The position numbers were made by a program, and so were the translations under genes. Under the pieces are notes generated by a model. It saw only the letters and a list, made by a program, of their open reading frames with translations. It made no database searches and was not told where the DNA came from. A stretch of DNA of 64,000 nt from Citrus sinensis (lineage: Eukaryota; Streptophyta; Magnoliopsida; Sapindales; Rutaceae), in contig NC_068558.1 of assembly GCF_022201045.2 (NCBI RefSeq), positions 42,923,501 through 42,987,500 on the forward strand, read 5' to 3'. The stretch's first letter is position 1. The number at the start of each line of letters is the position of its first letter. This document shows positions 22,701 through 35,018 of this stretch, piece by piece.

Positions 22701-25000
22701 CTTCTTACAGTGACCTTTTCTGAAATTTTTTTACTGCTGAAATTTTAAAACAAGCAGTGCTTGAAATATGAAACTGCATGAATATTTTCTATTCAATCAA
22801 ACTAATCATGAAGCTCACTTAAGTTATACAATATAATAATACTGTAAAGAGATTGTAATGCAAAAATGTAACAATGGTAATCATCATTAGATTCTGTATT
22901 GTTGGATTTGTTGGGCCACCCCCCCCCCCCCCCCATTAATTACTCAACTGTGAAAGTTACTAAAGAGAAAAATAGCATACAACTTACAAACTAAAACATC
23001 CCCTTTTGCTTACTTTCCAAAGGGCAATTAAAAAGCCTAAAAGATGCCATACTTTGATTCCCAAAACTAAGAGTCTAAAGACTAAGACATAATTAATTGT
23101 GATATATAATGGCCACTAGTGTCACATATACATCAAATACATAATATTGGATTTCAAATAGAGCTTCCATTTTTCTCACGCCCGTCTATATTGACTTTGG
23201 GGAAGATCAAACCAATACTCATTGCAATGGAGACTAAGGAGCCACCCTCTTAGATTACATGTTAGTAAAAAGCTGAGCTACAAGATCTTTTTAGGATGAT
23301 TTTGGTTCCCAACCCGCACAGAGAAAAATAAAGCAGCAATATATAAAGAAATAATACAAATGATGATCTAAAACCAAAAATGGCAAAAATAAAATAAAAT
23401 CATAGACGGTCACTTCAATTTTTTGCGGTATTTTTCATGCATTACATAATACTTACCTCATATATGAAATGGCCAGTTAATGGAATTAATCAGTGAAAGC
23501 TTGAAAATTCTGCAATTTACGAGATAATGAAAAATGAAAAGGGAAAAAAATTAATAAGAAAGAGAAGATATGATTGTACTTTGCCTCTTTGTACTCATGA
23601 GCCTACTCATTTCTTTTGCTATTTTTTTATACATAAGAGAATGACTTATCATTTGCATCACTAAGTCTGCTTATTCATGTTCATGCAACAGTAAGTTGAC
23701 TTTATTCTGTAAGCATCAAAAAGCCTAATTCATAGCTGAGATGAATTACATGAGGAATTTACAACCGTTGAAGGCATACAAGTACCTTTTATTTAACATT
23801 AAATTAATAAAAGATTAGGTCATAAGATAATGGTAAATCAATTGCATGGTATATGAAAGTTGGAAGTGCTTTGACCAACAAGCACTTTTGGTTTTGGAAC
23901 AGCAGGCAGGCCCTTCTGGGTTCCATTGCTGTCAATTTTGAACCATGTTGTTCATAAACAATTATTATGGTAAATTTCTTATTTCCATGCTCAACACAAA
24001 AAAAGATTAATGAATATACAAATGAATAAACGATGATTGTGCCTACTAATAGTGCCAGAAAAGTAGGTGAATTCTCTTGACTTGCATCCGACAAATTCAA
24101 TTTTTTTTTTCTTTTTCGGAGGGGGGGAAAAAATATGAAAAATCAATACTAGTAGGTGATTGTTCTTGAATGTTGATGATTGTCGATCAATTTAATCATT
24201 TCATTTATCTTTATCCTTTCGTTGCCAACTTATTTTGTTTTCTTGTTCTTCATAAGGGGTAAATATTTTGTTAGCCCCAACAGGAGCCTCGTTAACTTAT
24301 CTCCATCTTACATGGCAATATACCAAAAAGAAAAAAAAAATGATTAGAAATCAATGACAATAATAATCACATAAGATATCGTGCTGTAAAAACAAATCAT
24401 GGGCTTCAAAAAATGATGTTCAGCTGGTGCCCTGCAAGAAAAAAAATACTCAATAAATATGTCATGAAAATGCATCTCAATTCTCATCATCATCATAAAC
24501 ACCTAAAAGATAACAAATTGAACCGTCCAGGCCAATCTGTGCATGATCTTGAGCCATACTTGTCCAATTATCGCTCTTGATTGCCCATCGATGGTCCAAG
24601 TGTCAACTGAATTTCCTTTTTATTTCTTTTTTTTGGGTTAACACACACACACACACACACACACGTATACAGAATGAAGAATTGTGGTAATATACGGTAT
24701 GAAAGGAAGGTGAAGGTGTCACAACTTTTTGGCAATAAAATGATTGTTGAAAAAAGTGCTTTGAGAAGGTGGTAAGTTCAAATGAATGAAGAATGGGAAG
24801 ATAAGAAGCAATATTCCTCAATTGTGAATCATTTTGTTGGCCATAAATTGTCACTACTTGAAAGTGTACTCATAACCCCATTTTCCATTTTTTTCTTTTT
24901 TAAAATTTACAATTATATATGTAATGCAAGTAAGCAACTCACTCACTAACTCTACAAAATTTGCCCTTTTGAGGTTAAAACAAAGTTTCACACCTGAATG
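19800..25000. other. Gene-poor spacer, 5.2 kb
   Basis: AT-rich DNA with MITE-like pieces (20818-21665), a CT microsatellite (21715-21735), a C16 run (22919-22934) and a CA tract (about 24643-24664). The short open frames (for example 22036-22281 minus, 23804-24100 minus) have no recognisable domains and no plausible splice partners. I see no gene. Confidence 0.55.
20818..21665. repeat. Nested MITE-like repeats
   Basis: A 35-bp stretch starting GTTTCATATTCTAATGG occurs exactly twice, at 20818-20852 and 20908-20942. Between them sits GGGTTGTTTGCATCTCAAGA..., repeated in variant form in the same direction at about 21611-21665 (GGGTTGTTTAGATCTCAAGA). The segment before the second copy ends CCAATGTCCAAAC, partly inverted relative to the first, suggesting an element spanning about 20855-21608. 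Boundaries are tentative. Confidence 0.45.
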
Positions 25001-25033
25001 AGAGAGGGGTGGTTTTAACATGCGCATTATGCG

Positions 25034-25187
25034 CAGGGTAAGGGTGGAGGCGGGGGGGGGGGGGGGTGGGTGGGGGTGTGGGGGCGTAATGGCACTTCCC
25101 GCGCATGATAGAAAACGACGCTCTGTAATCTTTTGTCAATAAAGCTAAAATGAATGGGTCCGAAAAATAGCTGCCGCTATATAAAAA
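25034..25187 (+). promoter_or_regulatory. bHLH gene core promoter: G-rich tract and TATA box
   Basis: CTATATAAAAAGG at about 25177-25189 is a strong plant TATA box, placing the transcript start near 25215. About 95-145 bases upstream, 25036-25085 is almost pure G on the plus strand, including a run of about 15 G followed by several G3-G5 runs. This satisfies the G-quadruplex pattern. The leader then extends to the main ATG at 26006. Confidence 0.65.
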
Positions 25188-25591
25188 GGCCAAGTGGTCT
25201 CTGGTCTCAAACAAAATCAAAACGTTGGTTTTTTGGCAATTAAACATTCTCTTCAGTCAGTCTCTGTTTCTCAACTCTCAAGCTCCCGAATAATTAAAAA
25301 TTAAAAAAAGCATCATCAAAGCTTCTCTGTACTTTCTTTCTCTCTAAAAAAAAAAAAAAAAGGAACTTTTCAGCTCAAAGCTTTGAATTTGTTTTTCGAC
25401 TAGGTGAAAAAAAATTCACATTTAGTATAATTGGATTTATGTTTTTCGCAATTGATCCTGAGAATTTTATTTTATCAATGTCGTCCGATATAAGCTAGTG
25501 TTCTCACTTGCTTTGTTTTTTCAAAGAGCTATCTCTTTGGGGTGGGGGTTTTTGTTTTCGATTAAAAAAAAAAAAAGCTCGTACAACTTTC

Positions 25592-25678
25592 ATGGCTAAA
25601 TGCGTGAATAATAATAGCAGGAGTTCCGTCACCGGCTTTGCAAGTTTGAAGCTTTCTTCCGGTCTTGCAAGTTACTGA
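25592..25678 (+). CDS. Upstream ORF, 28 codons, probable conserved-peptide uORF of the bHLH gene
   Basis: The first ATG after the TATA box opens a 28-residue frame starting MAKCVNNNSRSS and ending GLASY, with TGA at 25676-25678. From memory, Arabidopsis bHLH155 (At2g31280) is annotated with conserved peptide uORF 7 in its leader. The main gene here belongs to that family and locus neighbourhood. The C-terminal half (TGFASLKLSSGLASY) is Ser/Leu-rich, as expected for a nascent peptide that acts in the ribosome tunnel, where the C-terminus matters most. I infer translational control of the downstream bHLH protein. I have not compared the sequence with the published class. Confidence 0.65.
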   Translation: MAKCVNNNSRSSVTGFASLKLSSGLASY

Positions 25679-25748
25679 AAAAAGAGAATATAAAAGGTTG
25701 TGTGTTAGGGTTTGAAATTAACAGGTCGTTGATTCTGATTGGTTAGGG

Positions 25749-25853
25749 ATGGGTCGGGGGTGGCTGTTACGGGGAACGATGGGGCCACCGATAAAGCCGC
25801 GGGCGGGGTTAAGGAGAAAGCAAGCTGGAAGAGGCTCTTACAGGGGAAGCTAG
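25749..25853 (+). CDS. Second upstream ORF, 34 codons
   Basis: MGRGWLLRGTMGPP... to TAG at 25851-25853 lies between the first uORF and the main ATG, in an unusually G-rich part of the leader. It is Arg/Gly-rich with no recognised motif. It may be a chance frame, or lie within a leader intron, but if present in the mRNA it would further limit initiation at 26006. Confidence 0.35.
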   Translation: MGRGWLLRGTMGPPIKPRAGLRRKQAGRGSYRGS

Positions 25854-26005
25854 GGGGACGGGGGCAGGGACGGGGACGGGACGTTTTGTGATTTTCTTTA
25901 TTAGTTGTCGTTTTGAGAGATTTAAAAAATAAAAAAGTGACTGCTGCTCCTTGTTTGTGTGTTTTGTTTTCACAAAAAAATTGGTTGCTTTGACTGAGGG
26001 AGGAG

Positions 26006-29000
26006 ATGGGTGCCAGTAGTACCACCTTTGACTTGCACGGGATATTGAAAAGCCTCTGTTTCAATACGGCGTGGAAGTATGCCGTTTTTTGGAAGCTCAA
26101 GCATCGAACTCGCATGTAATTTCATTTCCGTTTTCAGTATGACTTTTTGTGTATTTATTTAGCTACTAGAGCAATAAAATGTGGCATCAAACTGCTATTC
26201 AACTCAGGCAATGTTTATTTTGTTCTCAAATGTTTCAACTTTTTGCAGGGTGTTGACTTGGGAAGATGGTTATTATGACAACTGCGGGCAACAAGATTCT
26301 TTAGAGAATAAGTGCTCAAGTGAATCCCTTGAAAACTTTCATGGTGGGCGTTATTCACATGATCCCCTTGGGCTGGCCGTGGCAAAAATGTCCTATCATG
26401 TGTATTCTCTCGGGGAAGGGTATGATTCCTCTATGCTATTCAAGTTTTAGTAGGAGTACGAAAGTTTGTCTTCTAAATGTGAAATTTTGCTAATGCTATG
26501 TTTCTTAGTATGGAATTGGAACTTTGGAATTGGAATCTAGTGGAATTGGGATGTCAGCGTTGGAATCTTATGAAAATGATGATCTCTAATTCCATCTGCT
26601 TCCAATTCTGTGGTCGAATCCTATGCTACTAAAAGTTCAGTTGTTGTGACAAATCGAATACTTATTTATGATTAGGTGTGTCCCAAAGACAGCGAAATTC
26701 GGATTGCATTTAATCTTTCTTTTTCAGGATCGTTGGACAGGTGGCAGTTACTGGAAAGCATCAGTGGATCTTTTCAGATCAGCTAGTTACTAATTCTTGC
26801 TCATCATTTGAGGTGTGCTACTTATAGTGCGATTGCATTAATGGTTACTTTGGTATTTATTTTGTTTTCACATTCATTCTTATGTGTAATTTTCTCTTTG
26901 ATGATTTTCAGTTCAGTGATGGATGGCAAAGTCAGTTTTCAGCTGGGATCAGGGTATGATTGCATTTCCTTTGTTTTATTGTTAAATGGTGATTTTTCCA
27001 CTGTAAACTAAAATTTTATGTGCATCTGTGATGATGAGAACATCTCTCCTTATTCTATGATAAAATGCACTTGGCATTGACCATATTCCTATAACTGCTC
27101 AGTTTTTACCTTGTTAGTACCATATAGTACCCATCCTGGTGTAATCGATTTGACTATTTTGTTATATATTTTTTTACATCTCTGAATCATGAGATCCGTA
27201 ATGTTTGCTCAACAATCTTTTTGGCTAACTTTCGCATTTTAGTTTCTTCAGCCAATGCTAGTAACTTATTTTTAATGATAGAATTTGTTTCTTCTTGCAT
27301 GTCAATATTGCCAAATTAGCTCAACTTTTGTTTTACGCTTACTAGAGCTGTTAGTGATTTGTGCCCTAAATTCTTGATTGTAGTCATCGGCTTGTTAAGA
27401 AATCTTTCTAATAAAAAAATATTTGTGTTCTGCTGTGTAGACCATCGCTGTTGTAGCTGTTGTTCCACATGGAGTTGTACAGCTTGGATCGTTGGATGAA
27501 GTAAGACGAGTTCTAACTACCTTCTTAGTGCATTTTTGTGAGTTATACATATTATTTATATTTAGCTTTACCTTTATATCTGTGCATTTTCATATTTTCT
27601 TCTAGTATTACATGTAATTTAAAGATTTTCTTTGTTCACCTTTAGCTATTCTGAGCATTGATTTATATCTAATTGACTCTATGTAATATTGACATATGCT
27701 TCTGTAATGATTAATAATCTCTTTTATTCGTTTTGCTTGCAATTATCATTTCTACAATGTATAGTGTAAACTGATTTTATCATTGATTCACTAAAAGTAA
27801 TGGTTTAAAAGAACATTCCGCACACTTTCACTTAACATTATTTGAAGGAACAAAAATTTGGGAGTTTCTAATTGTGTGTTATTAAGTTCCAAATTTGTTG
27901 GAAAGCAGCACTCGTTGCAAAAGAATTTCCAGAATGGACTGATAATCTCCTAGTGGAGGAAGTATACGTACCTGATAGAACGAGAATATTGGCCCAATGC
28001 TGAGTGGGAGTTTTAGTGAGGAAATTGATAACTTAATCTGCCTCTAGTTGACTAAATTAACAATAAAAAAGCTGTAGTCCTGTTCAGTTGCACATGGTAA
28101 ATTAATGAGTCACATTTTACGTACTATATTGCAGGCCTTTTTCTCTATATCTCTCTTTGTAAACAACTTGCTTTTTTACAATTATGCTGGTTCATTAGTA
28201 TATCTTCTGCTGGTCGAGCAAGGTAAATAAGAAGGGCATAGTTTTCACTAGGCTTTACTTTATCTCTTGGTACTGAGTATTTGCCGGGAGATTTACAGTG
28301 CTCTAATGGAGGTTTTTTTTGGTTTTAATATTCATTGTTTCAATGTCGTGTATGCTCCAAGTTTACTGGCTATTCATAATCTAACTATATTTATGACAAT
28401 AAATGTTGCTTATTTCTGTTAGATGTATTTATTTGTTTGTTGAGTGGAGCAGGTCACTGAGGATATGAAGGTGGTGACTCATATCAGAGATGTTTTTGCG
28501 GCCCTTAACGATATTTCAGTAGGGCATGTTTCTAGTACAATACAATCTAGTGTGAAGAATACATTATCCCTGGTATATTTCTTCCTCTTAGTCTATGCTT
28601 GTGCATGTATTTCTTCATGTGTATATTTTGAAAGTATCTGTCCGTACATTTGTGTAGCATGCATATATGCGGAGCGGTGTAATAATTTCTCTCATTTTAG
28701 CATAAAAATATGAATTATGACCAATAATACTTTGTTTCTTTCTTTCTTTTCTTTTCCCCCCCATTTTCTCAGCCAGATTTACCTACAAAGACTATTCCCA
28801 ATCGCTGGCACAATCTAGATGAAGTGGTGAACAGAGGAGGACCAGATGTTCAGCTTCCCATGTTTCCATATGTTGAGAAACATAATGATGGTTCTTATGC
28901 ATTTTCTGGAATGCAGCCTAAAATTGGAGATGGAGTGGTTAATAGGAATGAAGGGATTCGATTATCCTCACCAGGTGGTGTTGGGAGTGCCAAAATACTT

Positions 29001-31258
29001 CATCCAAAATCAAATGTTATCAATTTGGATTATCAGAATCAAATGGGAATACATTTTATCAGCGATGGGATGAGCAGAGTGGAACCTAGTGGCTGGAAGG
29101 ATTTGGGTGTGATATCAGAACAAAATGGTACTCCATTTTCAATTAATTCCGTTATAGATAGCATCAATTTATGTAGTGTTGCACTTCAAGCTGAAAAGTT
29201 TGTAGCTGATCGTACATACTTAGCTTCAAACCCACTTGAGGCTGTTCTTGGTGAACAAGTCAAATTGGAATGCACAGATTCTTGTCAAAATGGGATGTTG
29301 CACATACCTGAAATTTCAGACATAAAATTCGAAAAAGATCTGGAGAAGTTGCAGAATCAAACTGAGTTGAATCACTTGGACCCATCTGGCACGTCTTTAA
29401 AGTTCTCGGCTGTTTCTGAGCTGCATGAAGCGTTAGGACCTGCTTTTCTGAGAAAAGATATTTATAATGATAGGGAACCAGAAAATACAGTAGATGGAGA
29501 AACTGTTGGGATGCCTGAGTTGACGAGCAGTAGCCACTTGATGTTTGACTCTGGCTCAGAGAATCTTCTAGATGCAGTAGTAGCTAGTGTTTGCAATAGT
29601 GGCAGTGACGTTAAGAGTGAGAGAACCTTCTGTAGATCAATGCAGTCATTGTTGACAACTGAAAAAAAGCCAGAGTCTTCTAGCCAAAGTAAGAATACTA
29701 ACAATTCAGTATCTTATTCTATCAGCCAATCATCTCTTGTAGAAGAAGATGCAAAGCACTTCTTGAACTCATCAGAAGTGTGTGGTGCAGTGTCTTCAAA
29801 AGGGTTTTCATCAACTTGTCCAAGCACATGTAGTGAACAGTTGGACAGGTCTTCAGAGCCTGCTAAGAACAACAAAAAGAGGGCTAGAACCGGTGAAAAT
29901 GGTAGGCCAAGGCCAAGGGACAGACAATTGATTCAAGATCGTATCAAGGAACTGAGAGAGCTTGTGCCTAATGGATCAAAGGTAACTTCCGGTTGTATTT
30001 TTTAACTGTGAAAAGTGTGATTTCTGTTCATTGAAATTGCGTCGTGTTATGTGCTGAGATTTCAAGAAATTTCAACAGTGTAGTATTGATTCCTTGCTGG
30101 AGCGTACAATCAAGCATATGCTTTTCCTGCAGAGCATCACTAAGCATGCTGACAAGCTTAGCAAATGTGCCGAATCAAAGGTAAAAGTCTCAGCTTCTAC
30201 CAAGAAAACTGCTTTCTGAAAAAGAAATTGAAAAGTGTTTTTTCTTAATTGAAAACAGCTTAGAAACAAGAAACCAAGGCTGCCCTTGTAGTCTTTTCAG
30301 GTCTTTCCTGACAGTCGATTAGTTTCTACTGCCTATTGTGAAGAGTATACAAATCTTTTTTCTTTTTTTTTCTGTTTCTTTTTTAACGGGCATTCCATAA
30401 TTGTTCGACCTATTTACATCATTCTGCTGAATTTGCAGATGCATCAGAAAGGTAATGGTATTCACGGGTCCAATTATGAACAGGGTTCAAGTTGGGCGGT
30501 GGAGATGGGAAGCCATCTCAAAGTTTGTTCAATCGTTGTAGAGAATCTAAACAAGAATGGGCAGATGCTTGTAGAGGTAAGTATAGATCATTTATGTAGT
30601 TTCTGCAGGAAGCAGTTTTAGTATTAGACTTATCTTGCTAGAATTCAAAGAATTACGTAGATGAGAGAGGGAAACAATGTCGAAAGAGATGGGAAAGATC
30701 TCACACATCCATAGACTAAGATCATCATTGGTTGCCTATGTCTTTTAATATATTCTTGGTAATAGGGATATGATGGTTGATCTGTGCAGATGTTGTGTGA
30801 GGAATGCAGTCACTTTCTTGAGATAGCAGAAGCAATTAGGAGCTTGGGTCTGACAATCTTAAAAGGGGTTACGGAAGCGCATGGAGACAAGACATGGATA
30901 TGTTTTGTGGTTGAGGTAGGATCCAAATCTTTTGGATGAATTATACGTTATATGTTTTCTGGATGGATAAGGAACAAAATCCACGGGTGACATTTCCAAT
31001 TTAATACTATATTCTCAAAAGTGTATTTTGCTCATGTAATAGCTTTGTGCTTTCAAACAGTTATGCATACCTGACCTTTCTAAATAGACAATATCTTGAA
31101 TACTTGTATCTTTTCCCTGAATTAGACTGCTGTTTAATTTTATTCTTTTTCTTTTGAACTTTTAATCAATGCAGGGACAGGACAACAGAATTATGCATAG
31201 AATGGATGTCCTGTGGTCACTCGTGCAATTACTACAGTCCAAGACTACAAGCAGCTGA
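26006..31258 (+). CDS. BHLH155: LONESOME HIGHWAY-like bHLH transcription factor
   Basis: LHW-type bHLH proteins dimerise with TMO5-type partners to drive vascular cell divisions and root development. Eleven exons join in frame: 26006-26115, 26249-26419, 26728-26812, 26912-26953, 27441-27500, 28453-28572, 28773-29981, 30079-30180, 30439-30576, 30790-30915 and 31175-31258, giving about 748 residues. The N-terminal family domain includes LHGILKSLCFNTAWKYAVFW, VLTWEDGYYDN, EGIVGQVAVTGKHQWIF and AVVAVVPHGVVQLGSLDEV. A long divergent acidic middle follows. The bHLH spans about 572-625 (RPRPRDRQLIQDRIKELREL, then CSIDSLLERTIKHMLFLQSI). Its basic part lacks the classic His-Glu-Arg contacts, as is usual in this group. 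An ACT-like tail follows (VCSIVVENLNKNGQMLVEM). The paralogue assignment (bHLH155 rather than EMB1444 or LHW) rests on the uORF and on CDT1/ATG9 neighbours. Confidence 0.9.
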
Positions 31259-31802
31259 CAGATGTGGCTGATCAACTCTTGGAGACAGCCATGTTGGCTC
31301 CTCTGTAATATATATTAAAATATTTATGATTTGATTGGGACTTGGTTGTGGATTTTGTTTGCAACTGAAACAAGAGAGAGGGACAGTGAAGAAAATGAAA
31401 CAATGTTAGTATAAAGATCTTTTTTTTCCTTTTTTTTTTTTGTGCTTAGGTTACTACCGAGTGTGGAGACGCCATGTCCTCATCTTACAACACTTTTCTG
31501 TTCACATTTGGTCGATCATTTGTTTGAAAGCTTGATAATTGTAATAATAGAGTGGCTTTTTAGGAATTCAAGATCTACAGATCGTTGTTTATATCTTTTG
31601 TGTTTTCATATTTGTTCTAGATTTTTATGGTTATTGCGCAATAACATGGAAACGCGAGCTACTCCTGCAGGATAAACAGTTAAAGACTCTTCTCATTTTC
31701 AAGCATGGCTCATCTAGAAATTGTGCGATCGATTATTATTACTGCACAGACCCATCATAACTTAAAATGAGCAAGAGTTGGGTTACCATCCAGTCCTTTG
31801 GA

Positions 31803-33028
31803 TCAGAAATAGGCCATGTACTCAGCAACACTAGTTGCCCTGTATATTGGTGGGTCGTCAAACAGAAACTCCTTCATTGGCTCATATGGTTTAACTTTGT
31901 TCATCGTACTTGGATAGAAAAAGCAGGCAACTGATACTCTGGGTCCAACTCGTCCAACCAACACCCTATGTTCCACGCTTCTGAATCTGTCATTGGTGAT
32001 GAGCCACATAAATGGAGAAAAGAAAAAGGTAAAAAAAATTTCAGTAAATGTATCCAACTGAGTGTATTTTCCAAATTAGATAACTTGCCTGAATGAAATC
32101 ACCAATGTTTATAACTAAAGCTCCCTGCACAAAGGGCACATCCGCCCAGTAATTTCGATGAAGAACTTGGAGGCCACCGATATGATCTTGGAGGAGTACA
32201 GTGAGAAAAGAAGGGTCGGAATGCTTGGAGGCGCCAAACGTCAGCTCTGGCTCAGGACAAGGCGGGTAAAACTGGCACACCAATGATTCAGTTTCCATGG
32301 ATTCCATGCTTGCAAGGTAATCACTGGAGAGCCCTAAAGCCTCTGATAATAGTGCAGATAAAATGGTTTTCAGTTTGATTATATATTTCATGTATTCACT
32401 TACTGCTTTTCTGCAGAACATCAATAAAAATAAGAAATTAGCTATGCAAGTCCCTGAAGAATTTGCACGTGAAGTGAAGTTTTTCAGCGTAGACTGAGTT
32501 ACCTCACCTGCATATTTTAGGAAAAGTTTCAGGGTCCAGTTGACCGTCCCGGAAATCAAATGCTATTGCATCCCGCCAATCTGCTGCTCCTTTTGTCACA
32601 AGAAGATCTCCATTGCTGAAGAATCTCACTAGTTTCTGACAATCGCGGGAGTACATTTCCATCTTCACCTCCTTGGGTTGCTCATGGAATCTTCTCACCC
32701 CTTCTAACATTTCATCCATAACACTAACTGGAACTCCATGGTTAATCAGTTGAAAGAAGCCCCATGTCTCTGATGCTTCACGAATTTTATTGACAATCTC
32801 CATTCGTCGACAATCTTCAAAGCCTTCCAGGTCTATCAGTGGAACTTGGAGGCAAATATCATCATTGTCTGATGATTTTGGCAGGTTTTCCAAGGGATGG
32901 ATGAAAAATCTAGGAATCTTGGTCACGCCAGAGTCCACTAGTCCCTTAACCCCAGCTTTAGTGTCATCGAACTCCTTCACTTCCTTAGCTTTGTCATATT
33001 TTAAGCCATCATTACAAACGACTTCCAT
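31803..33028 (-). CDS. 2-oxoglutarate/Fe(II) dioxygenase, ACC-oxidase-homolog type, with a defective intron 2
   Basis: These soluble enzymes couple oxidation of small metabolites to 2-oxoglutarate decarboxylation; this subfamily (1-aminocyclopropane-1-carboxylate oxidase homologs) has no settled substrate. Exons at 33028-32508, 32410-32089 and 32003-31803 give 347 residues in one frame. The DIOX_N part carries [32 protein letters not shown] and [13 protein letters not shown]. Iron ligands would be His237, Asp239 (KHSDPS) and His293 (SVEHRVL), with Arg303/Ser305 (RVS) binding 2-oxoglutarate. However, intron 2 (85 bp) has a GC donor (GCAAGT) and, where AG is needed before CTCATCACC, the bases are GG (32005-32004 on the minus strand). 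No in-frame AG nearby rescues it without inserting codons or shifting frame. The gene may be non-functional or spliced unusually. Confidence 0.85.
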
Positions 33029-33299
33029 CTTACCATCTTAGGAAATTATAGCTGATGATAAATGACAGATGACAGTGCGATTGAGCTGTTGGTCAAGGGC
33101 GTTGAAGCATAAATAAGAAAAGAGCAAAGATGCTTATGCTCAATGAATATGGCCGGTAGCCCCTCAAGCACCAGAAAGGGTACAAAGATGCTTATGTTGA
33201 ATGAAAAGAAATGGAAAATGAGATGCATTTGATTATTATAGAATATAAAAAGGCCAAAGCAGTAAGATGCGCACTTCTGGACTTTCTCTGACCTTGACA

Positions 33300-34343
33300 A
33301 TCTTGAGATGTTGTTACAGCAGAATTTAAAAAGGAAAATGGCTAAGTGTCAGCTCTTCAATCCGTTGGCCCTCTTAAAATGCTCAGGTATCACTACTTAG
33401 CCCAAAAAGAAGTTCTTTTTTAAGTATACGTTTCGCAAGGTTGGTTGACAGGTCTCTCAACTTGCACAGAAAAGGAGAATAGGAGGGCATCTTAATTATC
33501 CGGCGCCAAATTTCTTAAAACCTAAAATCAGACACAATAATTGAACAGACAAAAAATAGTAAAATATATCATCTCTGTTTCACTTGGTGTCATCTCCATG
33601 TATGTAGTTTAAACAATAAAAAGATAAAATCAAAACCTGAAACAGACAAAAATGTTAAATATCTCCCTTGACAACTTCTACGTATATAATATCGAGTATG
33701 CATTATCTTTTTTTTTTTTTTTGGGACGAAATCTATGCTAATCGGGATGGCATATCATAGGTAAATTTGTCGGAATCCTAGTGGATTGTGTGAATCTTTC
33801 ATCTGCTTCCATCTTCTTTTATATAATCTGAAATATCTTGTCACCCATTTTTCTCACTATCTACCGCTAAATATGTTGTTGTTGTCACCATCGTGTAGTG
33901 TAAATGAGAAATTTTAGATGGTGCCAACGCCGCCATTATATCTGCACATTACCATGGATTGCCTTGCCCGCAATTATTGTACACAATGCATTCACAATAA
34001 CAAAACATTACACAGCAACGTTGTTCATGTCACTTATGCACCTACAATTATCTTGTAAGTGATGCTAACACCATTACATCAATGCATCTCTATCAAATTG
34101 CATGCAACTACATATACAAAATGCACTAATACTATATATAATGGCATATAATTGAGTGATTCTATATGATGAGGTATTTCATTATGCGTTCGTTGAGAGC
34201 TCAACGAGTTCCATAAAAATTATTAGTAGTTTGGATGCAGTATTACTAGCTCTAGTGTGCTCTACTCTGTTCTGCTATCATTACAGAAACCTCAATGAAA
34301 TGCCTCCATCACAGTCAATCAAAATAATTCCAAACCCATGATT
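33300..34343. other. Gene-free spacer
   Basis: AT-rich sequence with a T-run near 33710. No convincing coding frame, RNA gene or delimited repeat is seen. Confidence 0.5.
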
Positions 34344-34348
34344 AATAT

Positions 34349-35018
34349 TGTTTGAGGGAAATACTCCGACGAGACCAGGCATGATGAGCAGATATCTGAT
34401 GGCAGAGTTCTGCGAACCGGTGTGTCCCGCAAGAGCCTGGTATCCTGGGGAGCAGGAGCAGAAATACCCTGCTCATCCACGAGCACGTCAGCCGCGAGTC
34501 CAATCTCCTGTAAGAAGCATAAAGCCATTCCTGCTGTATTCCTGCTAAGGGTTTATTTGAGGAGACCCGGTCAACGACAGTTGGCGAGGCACGCTCTCCA
34601 GCCCGAGAATCTAGGCACGAAGGCCACGCAACCACCCACGACTACAGAAATGGGAAATCCACATCTGAAGGTGGGGAGAATAACGGGCGTAAACTGCGGA
34701 AGGTCGGGACTCAGAGGAAGCCTATAAAAAGATAGCCAACAAAGGTCAAAGTGTTAGATTTTTTGCTATTTGAACTAAGAAAAGAGAGAAAACAACCTAA
34801 CAGCCATAAGATTTGTGGCAAACGTTCCCTGAACCTTCATATCTGACTTGAGCGTCGGAGAGTTTGCGCCGAGAAAACAACCGGCGTACTCTGACCTGTC
34901 TGTGTGCGCAGGAACCTCTGGAGAAGAAGCTTTACGAGGAGAGATCCTGGTCGTGGTGAAGTTGATCGAGCAGAGACCCTGGTCGTAAAACGAGGACAAC
35001 CAGAATCTCGCATCAACA
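34349..35018 (+). mobile_element. Solo LTR, subfamily A (670 bp)
   Basis: It starts TGTTTGAGGGAAATACTCC and ends GAATCTCGCATCAACA. A perfect 5-bp target duplication AATAT flanks it (34344-34348, 35019-35023). A TATA box (CCTATAAAAAG) at about 34721-34731 would be the retroelement promoter. It is a close relative of 37248-37930 and shares its 3' portion with the LTRs at 11268 and 13419. No internal domain adjoins it. The many overlapping open frames inside are not genes. Confidence 0.92.

Noticed and set aside
25705..26115. 136-codon minus-strand frame with a Pro-rich stretch
   Set aside because: It is antisense to the G-rich leader and first exon of the bHLH gene, whose coding frame is clear.
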